A stretch of DNA of 64,000 nucleotides from Argentina anserina (Eukaryota > Streptophyta > Magnoliopsida > Rosales > Rosaceae). Positions 45,561-57,769 of the stretch are shown one piece after another. The position numbers and the translations under genes were made by a program. A model generated the notes under the pieces. The model did no database searches. It saw only the letters and a program-made list of their open reading frames with translations, and was not told the origin of the DNA. The first letter of the stretch is position 1; the number at the start of each line of letters is the position of its first letter. The stretch is taken from positions 248,001 through 312,000 of the forward strand of contig NW_026089422.1 of the NCBI RefSeq assembly GCF_933775445.1, written 5' to 3'.

Positions 45561-48500
45561 GAGTATCTTTACATCGTTTGCGTATCATTATTATTCCAAT
45601 TGTGTATCTTTTCATTTCTCGTTTGAGTATCTTTCTGTAAGGCTTCTGATGCGAGTTTCTATTGTATTTGAGAGTTTTGCAAGTGTGGGAGTGTGTTTCT
45701 TTCAAACTGAGTATCTTTACATCGTTTGCGTATCTTTACTATTCCAATTGTGTATCTTTACATCGTTTCCGTATCTCTACAATTCCAATTGAGTATCTTT
45801 TCATTTCTCGTTTGAGTATCTTTCTGTAAGGCTTCTGATGCGAGTTTCTATTGTATTTGAGAGTTTTGCAAGTGTGGGAGTGTGTTTCTTTCAAACTGAG
45901 TATCTTTACATCGTTTGCGTATCTTTACTATTCCAATTGTGTATCTTTACATCGTTTGCGTATCTCTACAATTCCAATTGAGTATCTTTTCATTTCTCGT
46001 TTGAGTATCTTTCTGTAAGGCTTCTGATGCGAGTTTCTATTGTATTTGAGAGTTTTGCAAGTGTGGGAGTGTGTTTCTTTCAAACTGAGTATCTTTACAT
46101 CGTTTGCGTATCTTTACTATTCCAATTGTGTATCTTTACATCGTTTCCGTATCTCTACAATTCCAATTGAGTATCTTTTCATTTCTCGTTTGAGTATCTT
46201 TCTGTAAGGCTTTCTGATGCGAGTTTCTATTGAATTTGATAGTTTTGCAAGTGTGGGAGTGTGTTTCTTTCAAACTGAGTATCTTTACATCGTTTGCGTA
46301 TCTTTACTATTCCAATTGTGTATCTTTACATCGTTTGCGTATCTCTACAATTCCAATTGAGTATCTTTTCATTTCTCGTTTGAGTATCTTTCTGTAAGGC
46401 TTTCTGATGCGAGTTTCTATTGAATTTGAGAGTTTTGCAATTGTGGGAGTGTGTTTCTTTCAAACTGAGTATCTTTACATCGTTTGCGTATCTTTACTAT
46501 TCCAATTGTGTATCTCTACATCGTTTGCGTATCTCTACAATTCCAATTGAGTATCTTTTCATTTCTCGTTTGAGTATCTTTCTGTAAGGCTTTCTGATGC
46601 GGGTTTCTATTGAATTTGAGAGGTTTGCAAGTGTGGGAGTGTGTTTCTTTCAAACTGAGTATCTTTACATCGTTTGCGTATCATTATTATTCCAATTGTG
46701 TATCTTTTCATTTCTCGTTTGAGTATCTTTCTGTAAGGCTTTCTGATGCGAGTTTCTATTGAATTTGAGAGTTTTGCAATTGTGGGAGTGTGTTTCTTTC
46801 AAACTGAGTATCTTTACATAGTTTGCGTATCTTTACTATTCCAATTGTGTATCTTTATATCGTTTGCGTATCTTTACTATTCCAATTGTGTATCATTTCA
46901 TTTCTCGTTTGAGTATCTTTCTGTAAGGCTTCTGATGCGAGTTTCTATTGTATTTGAGAGTTTTGCAAGTGTGGGAGTGTGTTTCTTTCAAACTGAGTAT
47001 CTTTACATCGTTTGCGTATCTTTACTATTCCAATTGTGTATCTTTACATCGTTTGCGTATCTCTACAATTCCAATTGAGTATCTTTTCATTTCTCGTTTG
47101 AGTATCTTTCTGTATGGCTTCTGATGCGAGTTTCTATTGTATTTGAGAGTTTTGCAAGTGTGGGAGTGTGTTTCTTTCAAACTGAGTATCTTTACATCGT
47201 TTGCGTATCATTATTATTCCAATTGTGTATCTTTTCATTTCTCGTTTGAGTATCTTTCTGTAAGGCTTTCTGATGCGAGTTTCTATTGAATTTGAGAGTT
47301 TTGCAATTGTGGGAGTGTGTTTCTTTCAAACTGAGTATCTTTACATCGTTTGCGTATCTTTACTATTCCAATTGTGTATCTTTACATCGTTTCCGTATCT
47401 TTACTATTCCAATTGTGTATCTTTTCATTTCTCGTTTGAGTATCTTTCTGTAAGGCTTTCTGATGCGAGTTTCTATTGAATTTGAGAGTTTTGCAATTGT
47501 GGGAGTGTGTTTCTTTCAAACTGAGTATCTTTACATCGTTTGCGTATCTTTACTATTCCAATTGTGTATCTCTACATCGTTTGCGTATCTCTACAATTCC
47601 AATTGAGTATCTTTTCATTTCTCGTTTGAGTATCTTTCTGTAAGGCTTTCTGATGCGGGTTTCTATTGAATTTGAGAGGTTTGCAAGTGTGGGAGTGTGT
47701 TTCTTTCAAACTGAGTATCTTTACATCGTTTGCGTATCATTATTATTCCAATTGTGTACCTTTTCATTTCTCGTTTGAGTATCTTTCTGTAAGGCTTCTG
47801 ATGCGAGTTTCTATTGTATTTGAGAGTTTTGCAAGTGTGGGAGTGTGTTTCTTTCAAACTGAGTATCTTTACATCGTTTGCGTATCTTTACTATTCCAAT
47901 TGTGTATCTTTACATCGTTTCCGTATCTCTACAATTCCAATTGAGTATCTTTTCATTTCTCGTTTGAGTATCTTTCTGTAAGGCTTCTGATGCGAGTTTC
48001 TATTGTATTTGAGAGTTTTGCAAGTGTGGGAGTGTGTTTCTTTCAAACTGAGTATCTTTACATCGTTTGCGTATCTTTACTATTCCAATTGTGTATCTTT
48101 ACATCGTTTGCGTATCTCTACAATTCCAATTGAGTATCTTTTCATTTCTCGTTTGAGTATCTTTCTGTAAGGCTTCTGATGCGAGTTTCTATTGTATTTG
48201 AGAGTTTTGCAAGTGTGGGAGTGTGTTTCTTTCAAACTGAGTATCTTTACATCGTTTGCGTATCTTTACTATTCCAATTGTGTATCTTTACATCGTTTCC
48301 GTATCTCTACAATTCCAATTGAGTATCTTTTCATTTCTCGTTTGAGTATCTTTCTGTAAGGCTTCTGATGCGAGTTTCTATTGTATTTGAGAGTTTTGCA
48401 AGTGTGGGAGTGTGTTTCTTTCAAACTGAGTATCTTTACATCGTTTGCGTATCTTTACTATTCCAAATGTGTATCTTTATATCGTTTGCGTATCTTTACT

Positions 48501-50640
48501 ATTCCAATTGTGTATCATTTCATTTCTCGTTTGAGTATCTTTCTGTAAGGCTTCTGATGCGAGTTTCTATTGTATTTGAGAGTTTTGCAAGTGTGGGAGT
48601 GTGTTTCTTTCAAACTGAGTATCTTTACATCGTTTGCGTATCTTTACTATTCCAATTGTGTATCTTTACATCGTTTGCGTATCTCTACAATTCCAATTGA
48701 GTATCTTTTCATTTCTCGTTTGAGTATCTTTCTGTATGGCTTCTGATGCGAGTTTCTATTGTATTTGAGAGTTTTGCAAGTGTGGGAGTGTGTTTCTTTC
48801 AAACTGAGTATCTTTACATCGTTTGCGTATCATTATTATTCCAATTGTGTATCTTTTCATTTCTCGTTTGAGTATCTTTCTGTAAGGCTTTCTGATGCGA
48901 GTTTCTATTGAATTTGAGAGTTTTGCAATTGTGGGAGTGTGTTTCTTTCAAACTGAGTATCTTTACATCGTTTGCGTATCTTTACTATTCCAATTGTGTA
49001 TCTTTACATCGTTTCCGTATCTTTACTATTCCAATTGTGTATCTTTTCATTTCTCGTTTGAGTATCTTTCTGTAAGGCTTTCTGATGCGAGTTTCTATTG
49101 AATTTGAGAGTTTTGCAATTGTGGGAGTGTGTTTCTTTCAAACTGAGTATCTTTACATCGTTTGCGTATCTTTACTATTCCAATTGTGTATCTCTACATC
49201 GTTTGCGTATCTCTACAATTCCAATTGAGTATCTTTTCATTTCTCGTTTGAGTATCTTTCTGTAAGGCTTTCTGATGCGGGTTTCTATTGAATTTGAGAG
49301 GTTTGCAAGTGTGGGAGTGTGTTTCTTTCAAACTGAGTATCTTTACATCGTTTGCGTATCATTATTATTCCAATTGTGTATCTTTTCATTTCTCGTTTGA
49401 GTATCTTTCTGTAAGGCTTCTGATGCGAGTTTCTATTGTATTTGAGAGTTTTGCAAGTGTGGGAGTGTGTTTCTTTCAAACTGAGTATCTTTACATCGTT
49501 TGCGTATCTTTACTATTCCAATTGTGTATCTTTACATCGTTTCCGTATCTCTACAATTCCAATTGAGTATCTTTTCATTTCTCGTTTGAGTATCTTTCTG
49601 TAAGGCTTCTGATGCGAGTTTCTATTGTATTTGAGAGTTTTGCAAGTGTGGGAGTGTGTTTCTTTCAAACTGAGTATCTTTACATCGTTTGCGTATCTTT
49701 ACTATTCCAATTGTGTATCTTTACATCGTTTGCGTATCTCTACAATTCCAATTGAGTATCTTTTCATTTCTCGTTTGAGTATCTTTCTGTAAGGCTTCTG
49801 ATGCGAGTTTCTATTGTATTTGAGAGTTTTGCAAGTGTGGGAGTGTGTTTCTTTCAAACTGAGTATCTTTACATCGTTTGCGTATCTTTACTATTCCAAT
49901 TGTGTATCTTTACATCGTTTCCGTATCTCTACAATTCCAATTGAGTATCTTTTCATTTCTCGTTTGAGTATCTTTCTGTAAGGCTTTCTGATGCGAGTTT
50001 CTATTGAATTTGATAGTTTTGCAAGTGTGGGAGTGTGTTTCTTTCAAACTGAGTATCTTTACATCGTTTGCGTATCTTTACTATTCCAATTGTGTATCTT
50101 TACATCGTTTGCGTATCTCTACAATTCCAATTGAGTATCTTTTCATTTCTCGTTTGAGTATCTTTCTGTAAGGCTTTCTGATGCGAGTTTCTATTGAATT
50201 TGAGAGTTTTGCAATTGTGGGAGTGTGTTTCTTTCAAACTGAGTATCTTTACATCGTTTGCGTATCTTTACTATTCCAATTGTGTATCTCTACATCGTTT
50301 GCGTATCTCTACAATTCCAATTGAGTATCTTTTCATTTCTCGTTTGAGTATCTTTCTGTAAGGCTTTCTGATGCGGGTTTCTATTGAATTTGAGAGGTTT
50401 GCAAGTGTGGGAGTGTGTTTCTTTCAAACTGAGTATCTTTACATCGTTTGCGTATCATTATTATTCCAATTGTGTATCTTTTCATTTCTCGTTTGAGTAT
50501 CTTTCTGTAAGGCTTTCTGATGCGAGTTTCTATTGAATTTGAGAGTTTTGCAATTGTGGGAGTGTGTTTCTTTCAAACTGAGTATCTTTACATAGTTTGC
50601 GTATCTTTACTATTCCAATTGTGTATCTTTATATCGTTTG
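45460..50640 (+). repeat. Right-array HOR cluster with 1622- and 3774-bp spacings
   Basis: Units marked GATGCGGGTTTC with GAGAGGTTTGC lie at 45501, 46597, 47653, 49275 and 50371, all but the first member of the wider series (42634) being followed by TCATTATTATTCC. Segment 46900-48350 recurs 1622 bp on at about 48522-49972; segment 45460-46870 recurs 3774 bp on at 49234-50644. A GTGTACCTTTTC variant at about 47756 is private to one copy. The 1096-bp interval between marked units (45501-46597, 49275-50371) also repeats. Confidence 0.78.
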
Positions 50641-53600
50641 CGTATCTTTACTATTCTAATTGTGTATCTTTTCATTTCTCGTTTGAGTATCTTTCTGTAA
50701 GGCTTCTGATGCGAGTTTCTATTGTATTTGAGAGTTTTGCAAGTGTGGGAGTGTGTTTCTTTCAAACTGAGTATCTTTACATAGTTTACGTATCTTTACT
50801 ATTCCAATTGTGTATCTTTATATCGTTTGCGTATCTTTACTATTCCAATTGTGTATCTTTTCATTTCTCGTTTGAGTATCTTTCTGTAAGGCTTCTGATG
50901 CGAGTTTCTATTGTATTTGAGAGTTTTGCAAGTGTGGGAGTGTGTTTCTTTCAAACTGAGTATCTTTACATCGTTTGCGTATCTTTACTATTCCAATTGT
51001 GTATCTTTACATCGTTTGCGTATCTCTACAATTCCAATTGAGTATCTTTTCATTTCTCGTTTGAGTATCTTTCTGTAAGGCTTCTGATGCGAGTTTCTAT
51101 TGTATTTGAAAGTTTTGCAAGTGTGGGAGTGTGTTTCTTTCAAACTGAGTATCTTTACATCGTTTGCGTATCATTATTATTCCAATTGTGTATCTTTTCA
51201 TTTCTCGTTTGAGTATCTTTCTGTAAGGCTTCTGATGCGAGTTTCTATTGTATTTGAGAGTTTTGCAAGTGTGGGAGTGTGTTTCTTTCAAACTGAGTAT
51301 CTTTACATCGTTTGCGTATCTTTACTATTCCAATTGTGTATCTTTACATCGTTTCCGTATCTCTACAATTCCAATTGAGTATCTTTTCATTTCTCGTTTG
51401 AGTATCTTTCTGTAAGGCTTCTGATGCGAGTTTCTATTGTATTTGAGAGTTTTGCAAGTGTGGGAGTGTGTTTCTTTCAAACTGAGTATCTTTACATCGT
51501 TTGCGTATCTTTACTATTCCAATTGTGTATCTTTACATCGTTTGCGTATCTCTACAATTCCAATTGAGTATCTTTTCATTTCTCGTTTGAGTATCTTTCT
51601 GTAAGGCTTCTGATGCGAGTTTCTATTGTATTTGAGAGTTTTGCAAGTGTGGGAGTGTGTTTCTTTCAAACTGAGTATCTTTACATCGTTTGCGTATCTT
51701 TACTATTCCAATTGTGTATCTTTACATCGTTTCCGTATCTCTACAATTCCAATTGAGTATCTTTTCATTTCTCGTTTGAGTATCTTTCTGTAAGGCTTTC
51801 TGATGCGAGTTTCTATTGAATTTGATAGTTTTGCAAGTGTGGGAGTGTGTTTCTTTCAAACTGAGTATCTTTACATCGTTTGCGTATCTTTACTATTCCA
51901 ATTGTGTATCTTTACATCGTTTGCGTATCTCTACAATTCCAATTGAGTATCTTTTCATTTCTCGTTTGAGTATCTTTCTGTAAGGCTTTCTGATGCGAGT
52001 TTCTATTGAATTTGAGAGTTTTGCAATTGTGGGAGTGTGTTTCTTTCAAACTGAGTATCTTTACATCGTTTGCGTATCTTTACTATTCCAATTGTGTATC
52101 TCTACATCGTTTGCGTATCTCTACAATTCCAATTGAGTATCTTTTCATTTCTCGTTTGAGTATCTTTCTGTAAGGCTTTCTGATGCGAGTTTCTATTGAA
52201 TTTGAGAGTTTTGCAAGTGTGGGAGTGTGTTTCTTTCAAACTGAGTATCTTTACATCGTTTGCGTATCTTTACTATTCCAATTGTGTATCTTTACATCGT
52301 TTGCGTATCTCTACAATTCCAATTGAGTATCTTTTCATTTCTCGTTTGAGTATCTTTCTGTAAGGCTTCTGATGCGAGTTTCTATTGTATTTGAGAGTTT
52401 TGCAAGTGTGGGAGTGTGTTTCTTTCAAACTGAGTATCTTTACATCGTTTGCGTATCTTTACTATTCCAATTGTGTATCTTTACATCGTTTCCGTATCTC
52501 TACAATTCCAATTGAGTATCTTTTCATTTCTCGTTTGAGTATCTTTCTGTAAGGCTTTCTGATGCGAGTTTCTATTGAATTTGATAGTTTTGCAAGTGTG
52601 GGAGTGTGTTTCTTTCAAACTGAGTATCTTTACATCGTTTGCGTATCTTTACTATTCCAATTGTGTATCTTTACATCGTTTGCGTATCTCTACAATTCCA
52701 ATTGAGTATCTTTTCATTTCTCGTTTGAGTATCTTTCTGTAAGGCTTTCTGATGCGAGTTTCTATTGAATTTGAGAGTTTTGCAATTGTGGGAGTGTGTT
52801 TCTTTCAAACTGAGTATCTTTACATCGTTTGCGTATCTTTACTATTCCAATTGTGTATCTCTACATCGTTTGCGTATCTCTACAATTCCAATTGAGTATC
52901 TTTTCATTTCTCGTTTGAGTATCTTTCTGTAAGGCTTTCTGATGCGGGTTTCTATTGAATTTGAGAGGTTTGCAAGTGTGGGAGTGTGTTTCTTTCAAAC
53001 TGAGTATCTTTACATCGTTTGCGTATCATTATTATTCCAATTGTGTATCTTTTCATTTCTCGTTTGAGTATCTTTCTGTAAGGCTTTCTGATGCGAGTTT
53101 CTATTGAATTTGAGAGTTTTGCAATTGTGGGAGTGTGTTTCTTTCAAACTGAGTATCTTTACATAGTTTGCATATCTTTACTATTCCAATTGTGTATCTT
53201 TATATCGTTTGCGTATCTTTACTATTCTAATTGTGTATCTTTTCATTTCTCGTTTGAGTATCTTTCTGTAAGGCTTCTGATGCGAGTTTCTATTGTATTT
53301 GAGAGTTTTGCAAGTGTGGGAGTGTGTTTCTTTCAAACTGAGTATCTTTACATAGTTTACGTATATTTACTATTCCAATTGTGTATCTTTATATCGTTTG
53401 CGTATCTTTACTATTCCAATTGTGTATCTTTTCATTTCTCGTTTGAGTATCTTTCTGTAAGGCTTCTGATGCGAGTTTCTATTGTATTTGAGAGTTTTGC
53501 AAGTGTGGGAGTGTGTTTCTTTCAAACTGAGTATCTTTACATCGTTTGCGTATCTTTACTATTCCAATTGTGTATCTTTACATCGTTTGCGTATCTCTAC

Positions 53601-53980
53601 AATTCCAATTGAGTATCTTTTCATTTCTCGTTTGAGTATCTTTCTGTAAGGCTTCTGATGCGAGTTTCTATTGTATTTGAAAGTTTTGCAAGTGTGGGAG
53701 TGTGTTTCTTTCAAACTGAGTATCTTTACATCGTTTGCGTATCATTATTATTCCAATTGTGTATCTTTTCATTTCTCGTTTGAGTATCTTTCTGTAAGGC
53801 TTCTGATGCGAGTTTCTATTGTATTTGAGAGTTTTGCAAGTGTGGGAGTGTGTTTCTTTCAAACTGAGTATCTTTACATCGTTTGCGTATCTTTACTATT
53901 CCAATTGTGTATCTTTACATCGTTTCCGTATCTCTACAATTCCAATTGAATATCTTTTCATTTCTCGTTTGAGTATCTTT
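49650..53980 (+). repeat. Right-array block duplicated at 2571-bp spacing
   Basis: About 1.76 kb from about 49650 to 51410 recurs at about 52220 to 53980. Shared variants include GAATTTGATAG, GATGCGGG, CATAGTTTACGTAT and GTATTTGAAAG. Differences include CATAGTTTGCATATC at about 53163 and GTATATTTACTATTCC at about 53360 in the second copy only. Confidence 0.82.
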
Positions 53981-54510
53981 CTGTAAGGCTTTCTGATGCG
54001 AGTTTCTATTGAATTTGATAGTTTTGCAAGTGTGGGAGTGTGTTTCTTTCAAACTGAGTATCTTTACATCGTTTGCGTATCTTTACTATTCCAATTGTGT
54101 ATCTTTACATCGTTTGCGTATCTCTACAATTCCAATTGAGTATCTTTTCATTTCTCGTTTGAGTATCTTTCTGTAAGGCTTTCTGATGCGAGTTTCTATT
54201 GAATTTGAGAGTTTTGCAATTGTGGGAGTGTGTTTCTTTCAAACTGAGTATCTTTACATCGTTTGCGTATCTTTACTATTCCAATTGTGTATCTCTACAT
54301 CGTTTGCGTATCTCTACAATTCCAATTGTGTATCTTTTCATTTCTCGTTTGAGTATCTTTCTGTAAGGCTTCTGATGCGAGTTTCTATTGTATTTGAGAG
54401 TTTTGCAAGTGTGGGAGTGTGTTTCTTTCAAACTGAGTATCTTTACATCGTTTGCGTATCTTTAATATTCCAATTGTGTATCTTTACTTCGTTTGCGTAT
54501 CTTTACTATT

Positions 54511-54530
54511 CCAATTGTGTTTCTTTCAAA
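54511..54530 (+). repeat. Out-of-register junction between sub-repeat and unit core
   Basis: CCAATTGTGTTTCTTTCAAA joins the end of a 41-bp sub-repeat to the middle of the non-repeated core, sharing GTGT at the joint. The same joint occurs at 57285-57304, followed by the same CCAAATGTGTATC variant, so one recombination event was later copied. Confidence 0.85.
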
Positions 54531-57500
54531 CTGAGTATCTTTACATAGTTTGCGTATCTTTACTATTCCAAATGTGTATCTTTATATCGTTTGCGTATCT
54601 TTACTATTCCAATTGTGTATCATTTCATTTCTCGTTTGAGTATCTTTCTGTAAGGCTTCTGATGCGAGTTTCTATTGTATTTGAGAGTTTTGCAAGTGTG
54701 GGAGTGTGTTTCTTTCAAACTGAGTATCTTTACATCGTTTGCGTATCTTTACTATTCCAATTGTGTATCTTTTCATTTCTCGTTTGAGTATCTTTCTGTA
54801 AGGCTTCTGATGCGAGTTTCTATTGTATTTGAGAGTTTTGCAAGTGTGGGAGTGTGTTTCTTTCAAACTGAGTATCTTTACATAGTTTGCGTATCTTTAC
54901 TATTCCAATTGTGTATCTTTATATCGTTTGCGTATCTTTACTATTCCAATTGTGTATCTTTTCATTTCTCGTTTGAGTATCTTTCTGTAAGGCTTCTGAT
55001 GCGAGTTTCTATTGTATTTGAGAGTTTTGCAAGTGTGGGAGTGTGTTTCTTTCAAACTGAGTATCTTTACATAGTTTGCGTATCTTTACTATTCGGATTG
55101 TGTATCTTTACATTGTTTGCGTATCTTTACTATTCCAATTGTGTATCTTTTCATTTCTCGTTTGAGTATGTTTCTGTAATGCTTTCTGATGCGAGCTTCT
55201 ATTGAATTTGAGAGTTTTGCAATTGTGGGAGTGTGTTTCTTTCAAACTGAGTATCTTTACATCGTTTGCGTATCTTTACTATTCCAATTGTGTATCTTTT
55301 CATTTCTCGTTTGAGTATCTTTCTGTAAGGCTTTCTGATGCGAGTTTCTATTGAATTTGAGAGTTTTGCAAGTGTGGGAGTGTGTTTCTTTCAAACTGAG
55401 TATCTTTACATCGTTTGCGTATCTTTACTATTCCAATTGTGTATCTTTACATCGTTTGCGTATCTTTACTATTCCAATTGTGTATCTTTTCATTTCTCGT
55501 TTGAGTATCTTTTTGTAAGGCTTCTGATGCGAGTTTCTATTGTATTTGAGAGTTTTGCAAGTGTGGGAGTGTGTTTCTTTCAAACTGAGTATCTTTACAT
55601 CGTTTGCGTATCTTTACTATTCCAATTGTGTATCTTTTCATTTCTCGTTTGAGTATCTTTCTGTAAGGCTTTCTGATGCGAGTTTCTATTGAATTTGAGA
55701 GTTTTGCAATTGTGGGAGTGTGTTTCTTTCAAACTGAGTATCTTTACATAGTTTGCGTATCTTTACTATTCCAATTGTGTATCTTTACATCGTTTGCGTA
55801 TCTTTACTATTCCAATTGTGTATCTTTTCAATTCTCGTTTGAGTATCTTTCTGTAAGGCTTTCTGATGCGACTTTTTATTGTATTTGAGAGTTTTGCAAG
55901 TGTGGGAGTGTGTTTCTTTCAAACTGAGTATCTTTACATCGTTTGCGTATGTTTACCATTCCAATTCTGTATCTTTACATCGTTTGCGTATCTCTACAAT
56001 TCTAATTGAGTATCTTTTCATTTCTCATTTGAGTATCTTTCTGTAAGGCTTTCTGATGCGAGTTTCTATTGAATTTGAGAGTTTTGCAAGTGTGGGAGTG
56101 TGTTTCTTTCAAACTGAGTATCTTTACATAGTTTGCGTATCTTTACTATTCCAATTGTGTATCTTTATATCGTTTGCGTATCTTTACTATTCCAATTGTG
56201 TATCTTTTCATTTCTCGTTTGAGTATCTTTCTGTAAGGCTTTCTGATGCGAGTTTCTATTGAATTTGAGAGTTTTGCAATTGTGGGAGTGTGTTTCTTTC
56301 AAACTGAGTATCTTTACATCGTTTGCGTATCTTTACTATTCCAATTGTGTATCTCTACATCGTTTGCGTATCTTAATTATTCCAATTGTGTATCTTTTCA
56401 TTTCTCGTTTGAGTATCTTTCTGTAAGGCTTCTGATGCGAGTTTCAATTGTATTTCAGAGTTTTGCAAGTGTGGGAGTGTGTTTCTTTCAAACTGAGTAT
56501 CTTTACATCGTTTGCGTATCTTTACTATTCCAATTGTGTATCTTTTCATTTCTCGTTTGAGTATCTTTCTGTAAGGCTTTCTGATGCGAATTTCTATTGA
56601 ATTTGAGAGTTTTGCAAGTGTGGGAGTGTGTTTCTTTCAAACTGAGTATCTTTACATAGTTTGCGTATCTTTACTATTCCAATTATGTATCTTTACATCG
56701 TTTGCGTATCTTTACTATTCCAATTGTGTATCTTTTCATTTCTCGTTTGAGTATCTTTCTGTAAGGCTTCTGATGCGAGTTTCTATTGTATTTGAGAGTT
56801 TTGCAAATGTGGGAGTGTGTTTCTTTCAAACTGAGTATCTTTACATCGTTTGCGTATCTTTACTATTCCAATTGTGTATCTTTACATCGTTTGCGTATCT
56901 TTACTATTCCAATTGTGTATCTTTTCATTTCTCGTTTGAGTATCTTTCTGTAAGGCTTCTGATGCGAGTTTCTATTGTATTTGAGAGTTTTGCAAGTGTG
57001 GGAGTGTGTTTCTTTCAAACTGAGTATCTTTACATCGTTTGCGTATCTTTACTATTCCAATTGTGTATCTTTACATCGTTTGCGTATCTTTACTATTCCA
57101 ATTGTGTATCTTTTCATTTCTCGTTTGAGTATCTTTCTGTAAGGCTTTCTGATGCGAGTTTCTATTGAATTTGAGAGTTTTGCAAGTGTGGGAGTGTGTT
57201 TCTTTCAAACTGAGTATCTTTACATAGTTTGCGTATCTTTACTATTCCAATTATGTATCTTTACATCGTTTGCGTATCTTTACTATTCCAATTGTGTTTC
57301 TTTCAAACTGAGTATCTTTACATAGTTTGCGTATCTTTACTATTCCAAATGTGTATCTTTATATCGTTTGCGTATCTTTACTATTCCAATTGTGTATCTT
57401 TTCATTTCTCGTTTGAGTATCTTTCTGTAAGGCTTCTGATGCGAGTTTCTATTGTATTTGAGAGTTTTGCAAGTGTGGGAGTGTGTTTCTTTCAAACTGA

Positions 57501-57769
57501 GTATCTTTACATAGTTTGCGTATCTTTACTATTCCAATTGTGTATCTTTACATTGTTTGCATATCTTTACTATTCCAATTGTGTATCTTTTCATTTCTCG
57601 TTTGAGTATGTTTCTGTAATGCTTTCTGATGCGAGTTTCTATTGAATTTGAGAGTTTTGCAATTGTGGGAGTGTGTTTCTTTCAAACTGAGTATCTTTAC
57701 ATCGTTTGCGTATCTTTACTATTCCAATTGTGTATCTTTTCATTTCTCGTTTGAGTATCTTTCTGTAAG

